From NCBI RefSeq assembly GCF_004135585.1, contig NZ_CP035501.1, positions 5,589,501 to 5,653,500 of the forward strand: DNA of 64,000 bases, given 5' to 3'. Below, in pieces: positions 49,301-57,445 of this stretch (its first letter is position 1; each line of letters opens with the position of its first letter). Under the pieces are notes generated by a model. That model did not search any database. It saw only the letters and a program-made list of their open reading frames with translations, and was not told the DNA's origin. The position numbers and the translations under genes are program-made. Source of the DNA: Sphingosinicella sp. BN140058 (GTDB taxonomy: Bacteria; Pseudomonadota; Alphaproteobacteria; Sphingomonadales; Sphingomonadaceae).

Positions 49301-49819
49301 CCCGGTTTCCTCAAGAATTTCGGTGCGTTGGTCAACTACACGTACATCAAGTCCGAGCTGAACTACATTCTCGATCCGGGCACCGCGACGACGCCGCAGA
49401 CGACGGGCAAGGCGCCGTTCCTCAACGTCTCGCCGCAGGCGCTCAACGGAACGCTCTACTATGAGACCGACAAGTTCCGCGCCCGCGTTTCGGTTGCCCA
49501 TCGCAAGGGCTACAGCACCGCTTATCCGATCGCCGCGGGCAATTGCAGTCCCGGCCTCAACCCGCTGCCGAGCAACCCGGCGACCGAGGGCACGTCGTGC
49601 GACAGTCCGCTGATCAACGACTTCGTGTTCAGCCGCTCCACCACCAACATCGACGCATCGCTCAGTTACCAAATCACCAAGTGGATCTCGATCACGGCGG
49701 AAGGGCTGAACCTGACCAACCAGCCAAGCGAACGCTTCGGCTACCAGGATTCGCCGGTGGTCACCCAATATGCGAGCTCCGGGCCGATCTATCGCCTCGG
49801 CCTTCGGGCGCGCTTCTGA
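46352..49819 (+). CDS. TonB-dependent receptor, Xanthomonas/Caulobacter type
   Basis: An outer-membrane transporter of 1155 residues, probably for pectin or rhamnogalacturonan oligosaccharides. Signal peptide 1-32 ends VPAAAQS. A low-complexity spacer precedes the plug (about 75-220), which opens IVVTGFRGSLRNALNVKR and contains DTNLAESLQRLPGVSIDRDNGEG and ITVRGLGGDFNRTRLNG. The rest is a 22-strand barrel ending in a C-terminal aromatic, GLRARF. The size and plug match the large family common in Xanthomonas and Caulobacter. The RBS is GGAGAGGAA. First gene of the plus-strand arm. Confidence 0.95.
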   Translation: MTHARRAPFACTVSSAALIIAAFTAVPAAAQSTPDPTQEPIASETDASVDTVVTSEQDAGVGAEAAAADEGIVVTGFRGSLRNALNVKRMSDVQVDAITAEDIADFPDTNLAESLQRLPGVSIDRDNGEGRGITVRGLGGDFNRTRLNGLEALSTAGSNDAGSAPNRSRSFDYNTFASELFSSLKVQKTPSAETDEGSLGATIDLTTGRPFDYKGRQFALSTEASYQKNSGKTSPRIAGLASTRFLDGRMGILVSGAYSKAQNELDQYARTAGSSDYLYRGTQWQGNEFPQRAGFSAPVGTNFGSAITNPEAIDILTGSNPEAYAKLYPAGYATEGRLNDSLVRIPALAALQQQDVKNERIGVTAAYQWRITDRTVLSIDGLYSRFENTSRNNQISSVGLNRNNTNSVYNTAGGSLTPSAARALYPGLCVPNAGSEIVPAQDCGQELYGTTPAFATAFNQSGALGPSVLGSAAVIPGGVTSTNANIFSVNPFNLDPYDYYNNPASVGYIPSSNRLAFRGSLIGRPGVDVLDANVTDGVADYLALRNVDFRSAVDQASYTTEFRQVSGNLTHEFTDNFKVDLTYGQSKSTNVSTGLLVEFNRMDSPGTFIYDERGDDPMPVIDFGFDAADAANWDTVKGFSAIRHYQRTVKNTYEAFKADFDLRVNDEFSIAFGGTQRKFGFETSQFERNNDLLNPTLKEAGTSAANVGKVIEFGQGLTVPDGTVTSFYVPDIAKFDQLFDFTCNCVNKWGDWRITDKRNNSAGFGVEEKDTAFYLQADFNTEIAGRPLRGNVGTRVAITDVRSEGRTTAGRPIVGTNKYTDFLPSLNLNYEPIDNLFVRFAASRVMSRPLLGNLSPSITAISIPNNGSLEGGSLTVGNPKLKPFYSNNIDVSLEWYFAPGGLLSVAGFQKNISSFPQTVLYAAPLSTFLDAENIDALRQQFTNANQLAYIDADAPFTARQFRDAPGGYLRGFEVSYQQDFTFLPGFLKNFGALVNYTYIKSELNYILDPGTATTPQTTGKAPFLNVSPQALNGTLYYETDKFRARVSVAHRKGYSTAYPIAAGNCSPGLNPLPSNPATEGTSCDSPLINDFVFSRSTTNIDASLSYQITKWISITAEGLNLTNQPSERFGYQDSPVVTQYASSGPIYRLGLRARF

Positions 49820-49841
49820 TCCCAGACTCCGGAGACTGGAG

Positions 49842-50102
49842 ATGGCGGGGAACGGCGGAGGCCCGAACAAGCACTGGACCGACGAGGAACTCCGCCGGCT
49901 GCGTCAGCTGGCGGAGCAAGGAATATCAGCGCCGGAGGCGGCGGTTCGGCTTCACCGCTCGACCGGTGCCGTGCAACAAAAAGCGATCGAGATCGGAATC
50001 GCGCTCACCCGGGTCGACAGAACCGGATGGCGCGCGCGATCCAACGTGGCGCGGGACGTAGGCCCGAACGAGGAGGATAGAGGTGGATTTCAGCAGGCGT
50101 GA
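49842..50102 (+). CDS. Small GcrA/Myb-like helix-turn-helix protein
   Basis: 86 residues. The first 60 read as an HTH of the GcrA or SANT/Myb sort: KHWTDEELRRLRQLAEQG, ISAPEAAVRLHRSTGAVQQKA, then IGIAL. The Trp-Thr start and the SAPEAA...AVQQKA turn suggest DNA binding. Its last 20 bp overlap the start of the GH43 gene, whose Shine-Dalgarno AGGAGG is inside it. It lies between receptor and enzyme genes, so it may be a local regulator; this is inference. The spacing and codon use support a real gene. Confidence 0.7.
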   Translation: MAGNGGGPNKHWTDEELRRLRQLAEQGISAPEAAVRLHRSTGAVQQKAIEIGIALTRVDRTGWRARSNVARDVGPNEEDRGGFQQA

Positions 50103-51711
50103 TGCTTTCGGTGCCGTAGTGATCGGCGGAACCGCACTTGGCGGGCTCGGCGGCTTCGGCGGCGCCCTCGCCGAGGCGCGCCGCACCCCGGCCGGCGCCG
50201 CGACGGACTGGAAGCGCGGCTACGACAATCAGCGCGTCCCCGATCTCGGCAACGGCACCTTTCTCAACCCGCTGATGGCAGGCGACCATCCCGATCCGAC
50301 CATCCTCAAGGACGGTTCGGATTATTACATGACCTTCTCCACCTTCGATTCCTACCCCGGCCTCGTCATCTGGCATTCGCGCGATCTGGTGAACTGGACG
50401 CCGGTGACCGCCGCCCTCACCCGCAACATCGGCTCGGTCTGGGCGCCCGAGCTCACCCGCCACAAGGGCCGCTACTATCTCTACATACCGACCAAGAAGA
50501 CGCCGGCGCCGGGATCGAAGACGACCTCGTGGGTAATCTGGGCGGACGACATCAAGGGCCCCTGGTCCGATCCGGTCGATCTGGATCTTCCCAACCATAT
50601 CGATCCGGGCCATGCGGTCGGCGAAGACGGATCACGCTGGCTGTTCCTGTCCGGCGGCGATCGGGTGCGGCTGTCCGAGGACGGCCTCGCCAAGGCGGGT
50701 CCGGTCGAGCATGTCTACGACCCGTGGCGCTACCCCGAGAATTGGGTGGTCGAAGGCTTCGCGCCGGAAGGCCCGAAGATCACCCGCCGCGGCGACTATT
50801 TCTACCTGATCACAGCCGTCGGCGGCACCGCCGGCCCGCCGACCGGCCACATGGTGATCGCCGCACGATCGCGTTCGATCAACGGGCCTTGGGAGAATTG
50901 CCCGAACAATCCGCTCGTCCGCACCACCTCGCTGGACGAGAAATGGTGGTCGCGCGGCCATGCCACCTTGGTCGAGGGCCCCGACGGAAGCTGGTGGTCG
51001 GTCTATCACGGCTTCGAGAACGGCTATTGGACTCTCGGCCGACAGACCCTGCTCGATCCCGTCGAGTGGATGCCCGACGGCTGGTTCCGGATGAATGGCG
51101 GCGATCTGTCGCGGCCGATCGCCAAACCAAGGGGCGGTACGGCCGTGCGGCATGGCCAGCCTCTGTCCGACGATTTCAGCCGACTCCGGCTTGGCCAGAC
51201 CTGGAACTTCTTCAAGCCGGCCGCGGACGAGGCACAGCGTGCGCGTGTGGCAGGCAACACCCTCCACCTCGCCGCCCGCGGCAAGGCGCCCAGCGATTCC
51301 TCGCCCTTGCTGCTGATCGCCGGCGACCAGGCCTATCGCTTCGAATGCGACATCGAAATCGACGAAGGCGGCACTGCGGGCCTTATCCTGTTCTACGACG
51401 ACAAGCTTTACGCAGGCCTCGGCTTCGACGGCACGCGCTTCGTCACCCATCAATATGGCATCGAGCGCGGACGCCCGGCCAATCCGCATGGGCGACGCAT
51501 GCGCATGCGCGTGACCAACGATCGCCACATCGTGACCTACGACACCAGCGGTGACGGCGGCCATACCTGGAAGCGGTTCGATCGCGGCATGGAGGTCTCA
51601 GGCTACCACCACAACGTCCGCGGCGGCTTCCTGATGCTGCGGCCGGGCCTCTATTCGGCCGGCCAGGGCAATGCGCGCTTCCGCAACTTTCGCTTCGAGG
51701 CGCGGGCGTGA
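50083..51711 (+). CDS. Glycoside hydrolase family 43 with C-terminal beta-sandwich
   Basis: 542 residues, Tat-type leader (DFSRRDAFGAVVIGG). The five-bladed GH43 domain (about 60-350) has the catalytic base Asp in GDHPDPTILKDG, the pKa-modulating Asp in the HIDPGHAVGEDG region and the acid Glu in VVEGFAPEGPKI. A C-terminal concanavalin-like domain (about 365-540) follows. Likely an arabinofuranosidase, arabinanase or xylosidase; specificity is not visible. Start GTG at 50083 after AGGAGG. Coupled to the CE12 gene (GTGA). Confidence 0.9.
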   Translation: MDFSRRDAFGAVVIGGTALGGLGGFGGALAEARRTPAGAATDWKRGYDNQRVPDLGNGTFLNPLMAGDHPDPTILKDGSDYYMTFSTFDSYPGLVIWHSRDLVNWTPVTAALTRNIGSVWAPELTRHKGRYYLYIPTKKTPAPGSKTTSWVIWADDIKGPWSDPVDLDLPNHIDPGHAVGEDGSRWLFLSGGDRVRLSEDGLAKAGPVEHVYDPWRYPENWVVEGFAPEGPKITRRGDYFYLITAVGGTAGPPTGHMVIAARSRSINGPWENCPNNPLVRTTSLDEKWWSRGHATLVEGPDGSWWSVYHGFENGYWTLGRQTLLDPVEWMPDGWFRMNGGDLSRPIAKPRGGTAVRHGQPLSDDFSRLRLGQTWNFFKPAADEAQRARVAGNTLHLAARGKAPSDSSPLLLIAGDQAYRFECDIEIDEGGTAGLILFYDDKLYAGLGFDGTRFVTHQYGIERGRPANPHGRRMRMRVTNDRHIVTYDTSGDGGHTWKRFDRGMEVSGYHHNVRGGFLMLRPGLYSAGQGNARFRNFRFEARA

Positions 51712-52562
51712 TCGCGCCGCTGATCGCCGCCGCCATGTTGGCCGCGGCGCCGGCACCGGCCCCGCCGGCGGTTCAGAAGATCCGCGCGTCGAAGATCGTG
51801 CTGGTCGGCGATTCCACGGTCGCAGTGCTCGGCGGCTGGGGGCCGAGCTTCTGCGCGCGCCACGTCACCTCCTTCCTTGCCTGCGTGAACCTCGCCCGCG
51901 GCGGCCGCAGCTCGGGCAATTACCGGAGCGAGGGATCATGGGAGATCGCGCTCTCCGAACTGCGGCGGGCGCCCTACGAGCAGGTCTATGTCTTGATCCA
52001 GTTCGGCCATAACGATCAGCCCGGCAAGCCGGGTCGCTCGACTGATCTCGCGACCGAATTCCCCGCCAATCTGAAACGCTACGTTGCCGAAGCGCGCGCC
52101 GCCGGTGCCGTTCCAGTGCTGGTCACGCCGCTGACCCGGCGCCAGTTCAAGGACGGCATGCTGATCGACGACCTTGCACCCTGGGCGGAGGCGACCCGGC
52201 GGGTCGCGGCCGAGACCGGCACACCTCTGGTCGATCTTCACGCCCGCAGCACGAAAGCCATCCAGGCACTCGGCGCCGCGGCCGCGACCCAGTTTGCGCA
52301 GCGGCCGCCCTCCGCCGAGATCTGGGCAGCGGCCGCGACGGGCACGACGATCGAGGCGTCTACGGGCCAGGCGCCTGCCGCACCCGTCGGCCACACCGCA
52401 GCCAGTGCCGCGGCCAACGCGGCGGCCGAGCCGATGGGGCAGGCACGGCTCGCCTTCGATTACACCCATGTCGGCCCCGAAGGCGCCGATTTCTTCGCCG
52501 CCCTTGTCGTCGAGGAGCTGGCACGTGCGGTGCCCGCCCTCCGCCGGAACCTCATCCCATGA
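51708..52562 (+). CDS. Rhamnogalacturonan acetylesterase (CE12, SGNH fold)
   Basis: 284 residues with a short signal peptide. SGNH blocks: VLVGDSTVAVLG (catalytic Ser), NLARGGRSSGNY (Gly), IQFGHNDQPGKPG (Asn) and DYTHVGPEGADFF (Asp/His). It removes acetyl groups from rhamnogalacturonan I. A 60-residue Ala-rich insert (about 185-245) separates the third block from the last. GTG start inside the GH43 stop, ATGA overlap with GH95. Confidence 0.92.
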   Translation: MIAPLIAAAMLAAAPAPAPPAVQKIRASKIVLVGDSTVAVLGGWGPSFCARHVTSFLACVNLARGGRSSGNYRSEGSWEIALSELRRAPYEQVYVLIQFGHNDQPGKPGRSTDLATEFPANLKRYVAEARAAGAVPVLVTPLTRRQFKDGMLIDDLAPWAEATRRVAAETGTPLVDLHARSTKAIQALGAAAATQFAQRPPSAEIWAAAATGTTIEASTGQAPAAPVGHTAASAAANAAAEPMGQARLAFDYTHVGPEGADFFAALVVEELARAVPALRRNLIP

Positions 52563-54874
52563 TCGATTTCAGCCGCAGGCAGGCACTGCTCACCGGTCTC
52601 GCCGGAACCGGCCTCGTCGCCGCCGGCGGCAAGGCCCAGGCGCCGATGGCGGCGCCCGAAGCCACCTCGCGCTGGACCCTGTGGTACCGCCAGCCGGCGA
52701 CGCGCTGGGTGGAGGCGCTCGCCGTCGGCAACGGCCGCATCGGGGCAATGGCCTATGGCGGGACGACCAGGGAACGCCTTCAGCTCAACGAGGACAGCCT
52801 GTGGGCCGGCGGCCCCTATGATCCGTCCAACCCGTCCGCCCGCGCCGCTCTGCCCCGGGTGCGCAAGCTGATCGAGGAGGAACGGTTCAAGGAAGCGCAG
52901 GATCTGGCTCAGGCCGAAATGATGGCAAGGCCGATCCGGCAAATGTCGTACCAGACCCTCGGCGAGCTGCTGATCGACCTGCCCGGAGAGGCCGACGGGG
53001 GCTATCGCCGCTGGCTCGATCTCGACGCCGCGACCACGGTCACCGAGTGGCGCCAGGGCAATCGGCTGTTTCGGCGGACCGTCTTCGCGTCGGCCCCCGA
53101 TCAGGTCATCGCGGTCAGAATCGAGGCCGTAGGCGGCGGGGCCGTTGCCGCCGTGTTGCGCTTTGCGGCCGAAAGCGCCGAGAGCCGCGGCGACACCCTT
53201 GTCCACACCGGACGCAACGGCGACGCGAACGGCGTTGCCGGCGCGCTTCGCTACGCGGTCGGGGTGCGCGCCCTGGGCGGCCATGGACGCATCGCCGACG
53301 GCACGTTGCACGCGGAAGGCGACGGCGCCGTCACTCTGCTGATCGCGGCCCGGACCAGCTACCGCAACTGGCGGGACGTCTCCGGCGATCCGGAAGCGGC
53401 CGTGCTCGGCGATCTCGACAAGGCGGCACGCCATGCGCCCGACGCCCTGCTCGCCCGCCACCAGACCGACCACCGGCGTTTGTTCCGCGGCTTCGAGCTC
53501 GATCTCGGCGCCGATCCCTTCCCCGGCATCGCCACCGACGAGCGCATCCGTTACAGCCATGATACCGGCCGCGACGATCCCTTCCTTGCCGCCCTATACG
53601 TTCAATATGGCCGCTATCTGCTGATCGCCTCGTCACGCCGGGGCGCGCAGCCGGCGAACCTGCAGGGCCTGTGGAACGAGAGCCGCAGCCCTCCCTGGGG
53701 CTCGAAGTACACGATCAACATCAACACCCAAATGAACTACTGGCCGGCCGAGCCGACCGGGCTCGGCGAATGCGTCGAGCCGCTCATCGCCATGGTCGAG
53801 GATCTGGCGGAAAGCGGCGCCCGAACCGCGCGGACGAATTACGGCGCGCGCGGCTGGGTCGCGCACCACAACACCGATCTCTGGCGCGCAACCGCGCCGA
53901 TCGACGGCGCCTTCTACGGGATGTGGCCGACCGGCGGGGCCTGGCTTTGCAAGCACCTCTGGGACCGCTGGGATTATTCGCGGGATCCGAAACTGCTCGG
54001 CCGCATCTACCCGGTAATGCGCGACTGCGGCCTGTTCTTCCTCGACACGCTCGTCGAACATGGCGGCGGCCTGGTCACCTCCCCGTCCATATCCCCGGAA
54101 AATGCCCATCACACCGGTGTCAGCATCTGCGCGGGGCCAGCGATGGATCGGCAGATCCTGCGCGAATTGTTCGGCAATATCATCACGGCCTCCGAGCGGC
54201 TCGGCCGCGATGCCGGGATGCGCAAGCAGTTTGCGGCAGCATTGTCCCGCATCCCGGCCGATCGAATCGGCAAGGCCGGACAGCTGCAGGAATGGCTGGA
54301 GGATTGGGATCTCGACGCCCCCGAGATCCAGCACCGCCACGTCTCGCACCTTTACGCGCTCTATCCGGGGCACGAAATCGAACCGGGTCGCGGCGACCTT
54401 TACGGAGCCGCGCGGCGTTCGCTCTCGATCCGCGGAGACGATGCGACCGGATGGGGAATCGGGTGGCGGATCAACTTGTGGGCGCGGCTGGGCGACGGCG
54501 AGCGCGCCTACACGGTCCTGCGCAAGCTGCTCGGCCCCGATCGCACCTACCCCAACCTCTTCGACGCACACCCGCCTTTCCAGATCGACGGCAATTTCGG
54601 CGGTGCCGCCGGGATCGTCGAGATGATCGTCCGCGATCAGCCCGATCGGGTGACGCTGCTTCCGGCCTTGCCCAAGGCTTGGCCGCGCGGTCGGCTCACC
54701 GGTGTTCGCCTCCGCGGCGGCCTCATCCTCGATCTCGCCTGGCAGGAGGGAGCGCTGGCCGAGGCGACCGTTCGCGCCTCCGGCGCGGTGGAGCGCGAAT
54801 TCGCCTACGGGCCGGATGTCCGCACCTTGGCCTTCGCGCCCGGCCAGACTCAGGCGGTAGGCGCGCACCTTTGA
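52559..54874 (+). CDS. Glycoside hydrolase family 95
   Basis: 771 residues with a Tat leader (DFSRRQALLTGLAGTG). It has the GH95 pattern: N-terminal beta domain starting WYRQPATRWVEALAVGNGRIG, LNEDSLWAGGPYD, then the alpha/alpha barrel with NLQGLWNES, INTQMNYWPAEP, VAHHNTDLWRATAP, SISPENAHH, and DGNFGGAAGIVEMI. GH95 enzymes are alpha-L-fucosidases or alpha-L-galactosidases; both sugars occur in rhamnogalacturonan side chains. Coupled on both sides. Confidence 0.94.
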   Translation: MIDFSRRQALLTGLAGTGLVAAGGKAQAPMAAPEATSRWTLWYRQPATRWVEALAVGNGRIGAMAYGGTTRERLQLNEDSLWAGGPYDPSNPSARAALPRVRKLIEEERFKEAQDLAQAEMMARPIRQMSYQTLGELLIDLPGEADGGYRRWLDLDAATTVTEWRQGNRLFRRTVFASAPDQVIAVRIEAVGGGAVAAVLRFAAESAESRGDTLVHTGRNGDANGVAGALRYAVGVRALGGHGRIADGTLHAEGDGAVTLLIAARTSYRNWRDVSGDPEAAVLGDLDKAARHAPDALLARHQTDHRRLFRGFELDLGADPFPGIATDERIRYSHDTGRDDPFLAALYVQYGRYLLIASSRRGAQPANLQGLWNESRSPPWGSKYTININTQMNYWPAEPTGLGECVEPLIAMVEDLAESGARTARTNYGARGWVAHHNTDLWRATAPIDGAFYGMWPTGGAWLCKHLWDRWDYSRDPKLLGRIYPVMRDCGLFFLDTLVEHGGGLVTSPSISPENAHHTGVSICAGPAMDRQILRELFGNIITASERLGRDAGMRKQFAAALSRIPADRIGKAGQLQEWLEDWDLDAPEIQHRHVSHLYALYPGHEIEPGRGDLYGAARRSLSIRGDDATGWGIGWRINLWARLGDGERAYTVLRKLLGPDRTYPNLFDAHPPFQIDGNFGGAAGIVEMIVRDQPDRVTLLPALPKAWPRGRLTGVRLRGGLILDLAWQEGALAEATVRASGAVEREFAYGPDVRTLAFAPGQTQAVGAHL

Positions 54875-55563
54875 TGACGCGGCGCGCCATCGCCGTCGTC
54901 CTTCTCTTGCTGGGGCTCGCCGGCTGCGCCGGGATGCCGCACGGCGACGGCGATGCGACATTGTGGCGGTTCGATCGCCTCGACACGCTCGGCGGCCTGA
55001 AGGTACGGAGCGAAGGGACGCCGCAGGTCGTCGAAACGGATCGAGGCCTTGCGGTGCTGTTCGACGGTGTCGACGATGCGCTGTTCGTCGAACGTCATCC
55101 GCTCGCCGGCGCGGGCCGCTTCACGTTCGAGGCCGTGTTCCGGCCCGATGGCGGCGCCTTCGAGCAGCGCTGGTTCCACCTCGCCGAAGCAGCGACATCG
55201 CCGCCGGACCCGAACGGACCGCGGCTGATGTTCGAAATTCGCGTGACCGGCGACCGCTGGTACCTGGATGCGTTCGCTACCGGACCCAAGTACCGCCAGG
55301 CGCTCGTCGCGCCCGCCAAGACCTTTCCGGTCGGGCGCTGGTACCATGTCGCCCAGGTCTATGACGGCCGGACCTACCGCGCGTATGTCGATGGCGTTTT
55401 GCAAGCGGAGGCGGAGATCGCGTTCGCACCGCAGGCCGAGGGACTCGCCTCCATCGGTACCCGGATCAATCGCCGCGATTATTTCAAGGGCGCGATCCTC
55501 GCCGCGCGGTTCACGCCGCGGGCACTGGCGCCGGCCGATTTCCTTGATCGCGGGAGACCATGA
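54874..55563 (+). CDS. LamG-domain lipoprotein
   Basis: 229 residues. The signal ends in LAGC (Cys about 18). The rest is a concanavalin-like LamG_3 domain (about 40-225): VLFDGVDDALFVERHPL, FTFEAVFRPDGG, and VGRWYHVAQVYDGRTYRAYVDGV near the end. Such lipoproteins in carbohydrate loci usually bind glycan or have cryptic lyase/hydrolase roles. Its ATG overlaps the GH95 stop by one base. Confidence 0.85.
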   Translation: MTRRAIAVVLLLLGLAGCAGMPHGDGDATLWRFDRLDTLGGLKVRSEGTPQVVETDRGLAVLFDGVDDALFVERHPLAGAGRFTFEAVFRPDGGAFEQRWFHLAEAATSPPDPNGPRLMFEIRVTGDRWYLDAFATGPKYRQALVAPAKTFPVGRWYHVAQVYDGRTYRAYVDGVLQAEAEIAFAPQAEGLASIGTRINRRDYFKGAILAARFTPRALAPADFLDRGRP

Positions 55564-55637
55564 TGATGCGCCGCCGTTCGCTCCTCGCCGGAGCCGCCGC
55601 TTTCCCGCGGCTGGTCCGCGCGCTCCAGGGACGCTGA
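55560..55637 (+). pseudogene. Truncated Tat leader peptide, remnant of a lost exported enzyme
   Basis: Three ATGs overlap the LamG stop, then RRRSLLAGAAAFPRLVRALQG follows before a TGA at 55635-55637. The 25 codons look like only the n- and h-regions of a Tat signal peptide (RRRSLLAG), with no mature protein. The position at the end of a tightly coupled operon of secreted enzymes suggests a deleted last gene. Confidence 0.6.
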
Positions 55638-55722
55638 ACAAGCCGATGGGACGGGATTAAAGGTGGCGGGCAGACGCCCATAGGGATATTCTCGACCCGA
55701 GCGTCCCCACAGGGAAAGCGAC

Positions 55723-56793
55723 ATGGCGCGCAACGTCTTCGTCCTCGGATTCGCGCTGGCTGGATCGATTCTGGTCGGCCCGTGCGACGCAACGGCCGCG
55801 CCGCCGCGGATCGGCAAGCCACGTCCCGCTCCCGCGACGCCTCCCAACATGCCGCCTCTCCCGCCCGCGGCGATCGACGACGGTCTCGAAATCGGCGGCG
55901 AGGAAATCGAGGCCCGCAAGGTCGAGACGCGGCTGACGGTGGAGGTGCGGGTCAATGGCCGCGGCCCCTATCACTTCATCGTCGACAGCGGCGCCGACAC
56001 GTCGGTCGTCGGGCTGCGCATCGCCCGCGAGCTCGAGCTGCCGCTGGGACGGCCGGTGCTCCTCAACAACATGACCGATCGCAACGTGGTCGACCGGGTC
56101 AAGGTGGCGGCGCTGACGCTCGGATCGACCACGATCACCGATCTCGAACTACCGGCCCTGCGCGAGCGGGATCTTGGCGGCGCGGGCATGATCGGGATCG
56201 ACGCGCTCGTTCGTCAGCGTCTTATGATGGATTTCGAGAAGCGCCAGATCAGGGTCGAGGATGCGACCAAGAAGTGGAAAGCGCAGCCCGGCGAGATCGT
56301 GGTCACCGGCCGGTTGCGGCGGGGACAGCTGATCCTCACCCACGTCAAGGCCGCCGGTCTCGCCCTCGATGCGGTGATCGACACCGGCACCCAGGTCACG
56401 ATCGGCAATCTTGCGCTTCGCGACAAGTTCGTCCGGCGCATGCGCGGCAAGATCCAGAAGGTCACCGCGACGGGCGTCACCGGCACCGACGTGGAACTGG
56501 ATTTCGCCACGATCCCCGAGCTTCAGCTCGGCGCGGTGACCCTGCGCAACGTACCTATGGCCTTTGCCGACGTGCCGCCCTTCGAAGTGTTCGGCCTGTC
56601 CAAGCAGCCGGCTTTGCTGCTGGGATCGGATCTGCTCGAGACATTCCGACGAGTCTCGCTGGACTTCAAAGACCGCAAGGCACGCTTTCAGCTGCGCCGC
56701 TGTGCCGCGCAGTCCGTGACGATCAGCACGGCGCCTTCCGCGGCAGCGACGCGACTGTCCTCAAATCGCAATGCGGCAGTGTGCGGACGCTGA
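55723..56793 (+). CDS. Retropepsin-like aspartic protease with two D(S/T)G motifs
   Basis: 356 residues with a signal peptide (about 1-26, ending ATAA) and a Pro-rich linker. Two half-domains repeat: DSGADTS (88-94) with a later MIGIDAL, and DTGTQVT (220-226) with a later LLGSDLL. Each half looks like a retroviral-type aspartic protease monomer, so the protein could fold as an internal pseudo-dimer like pepsin. It is probably periplasmic. The C-terminal 30 residues are low complexity. Substrates unknown. Confidence 0.85.
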   Translation: MARNVFVLGFALAGSILVGPCDATAAPPRIGKPRPAPATPPNMPPLPPAAIDDGLEIGGEEIEARKVETRLTVEVRVNGRGPYHFIVDSGADTSVVGLRIARELELPLGRPVLLNNMTDRNVVDRVKVAALTLGSTTITDLELPALRERDLGGAGMIGIDALVRQRLMMDFEKRQIRVEDATKKWKAQPGEIVVTGRLRRGQLILTHVKAAGLALDAVIDTGTQVTIGNLALRDKFVRRMRGKIQKVTATGVTGTDVELDFATIPELQLGAVTLRNVPMAFADVPPFEVFGLSKQPALLLGSDLLETFRRVSLDFKDRKARFQLRRCAAQSVTISTAPSAAATRLSSNRNAAVCGR

Positions 56794-56823
56794 AGCGGCG
56801 TGCCGGAGATCGCGCAGGATAGG

Positions 56824-56845
56824 CGCCGTCGCCCCCCGGACGGCG
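56824..56845 (+). terminator. Hairpin after the aspartic protease gene
   Basis: A 7-bp stem CGCCGTC/GACGGCG with an 8-nt C-rich loop, 31 bp after the stop. No T-run follows, so termination is uncertain. Confidence 0.35.
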
Positions 56846-56935
56846 ACCTGACCGAACGTCCATAGCAACTCCGTCCGCAGTCGCGAGTTTGCCTTGAAAG
56901 CCGCTCGGGCCGAGCGCGCAAGCTCGGGGACACGC

Positions 56936-57445
56936 ATGCACTTCACCATCAACGGACAAGCCTACGAGCTGGAGCCCGACATCCGCACCAGCCTGCTCGA
57001 TCTCTGCCGCGAGCACCTCGCCTTGACGGGTTCCAAGAAGGGCTGCGACCATGGCCAGTGCGGCGCCTGCACGATGCTGGTCAACGGCCGGCGGGTGAAC
57101 GCCTGCCTCTCGCTTGCCGTGATGCACCAGGATGACGAAATCACCACGATCGAGGGGCTTGGCGCGCCCGGCGCGCTGCACCCGATGCAGGACGCGTTCC
57201 TGCGCCATGACGGCTTTCAATGCGGCTATTGCACGCCGGGGCAGATCTGTTCGGCGGTGGGCATGCTCGACGAAGTCGCAAAGGGCTGGCCGAGCCACGT
57301 CTCGGCCGATCTCGAGCAGGTGGTGCTCGATCAGGCGGAGATTTCCGAGCGGATGAGCGGCAATCTCTGCCGCTGCGCCGCTTATCCCAACATCGTCGAT
57401 GCGATTTCCGAAGTGAGCGGGATCGACGCGGAGAAGAGCGCATGA
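56936..57445 (+). CDS. paoA: Aldehyde dehydrogenase, 2Fe-2S subunit (PaoA-like)
   Basis: 169 residues. The plant-type 2Fe-2S motif is [15 protein letters not shown] and the second cluster is bound by [12 protein letters not shown]...[11 protein letters not shown]. It passes electrons between molybdenum and flavin centres of a xanthine-oxidase-family enzyme. Unlike E. coli PaoA there is no Tat leader, so the complex is likely cytoplasmic. The ATG follows GGGGA. ATGA overlap with the FAD subunit. Confidence 0.93.
   Translation: MHFTINGQAYELEPDIRTSLLDLCREHLALTGSKKGCDHGQCGACTMLVNGRRVNACLSLAVMHQDDEITTIEGLGAPGALHPMQDAFLRHDGFQCGYCTPGQICSAVGMLDEVAKGWPSHVSADLEQVVLDQAEISERMSGNLCRCAAYPNIVDAISEVSGIDAEKSA

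Noticed and set aside
48161..49870. A 569-codon antisense frame in the receptor gene
   Set aside because: It is a reading-frame shadow of the TonB-dependent receptor.
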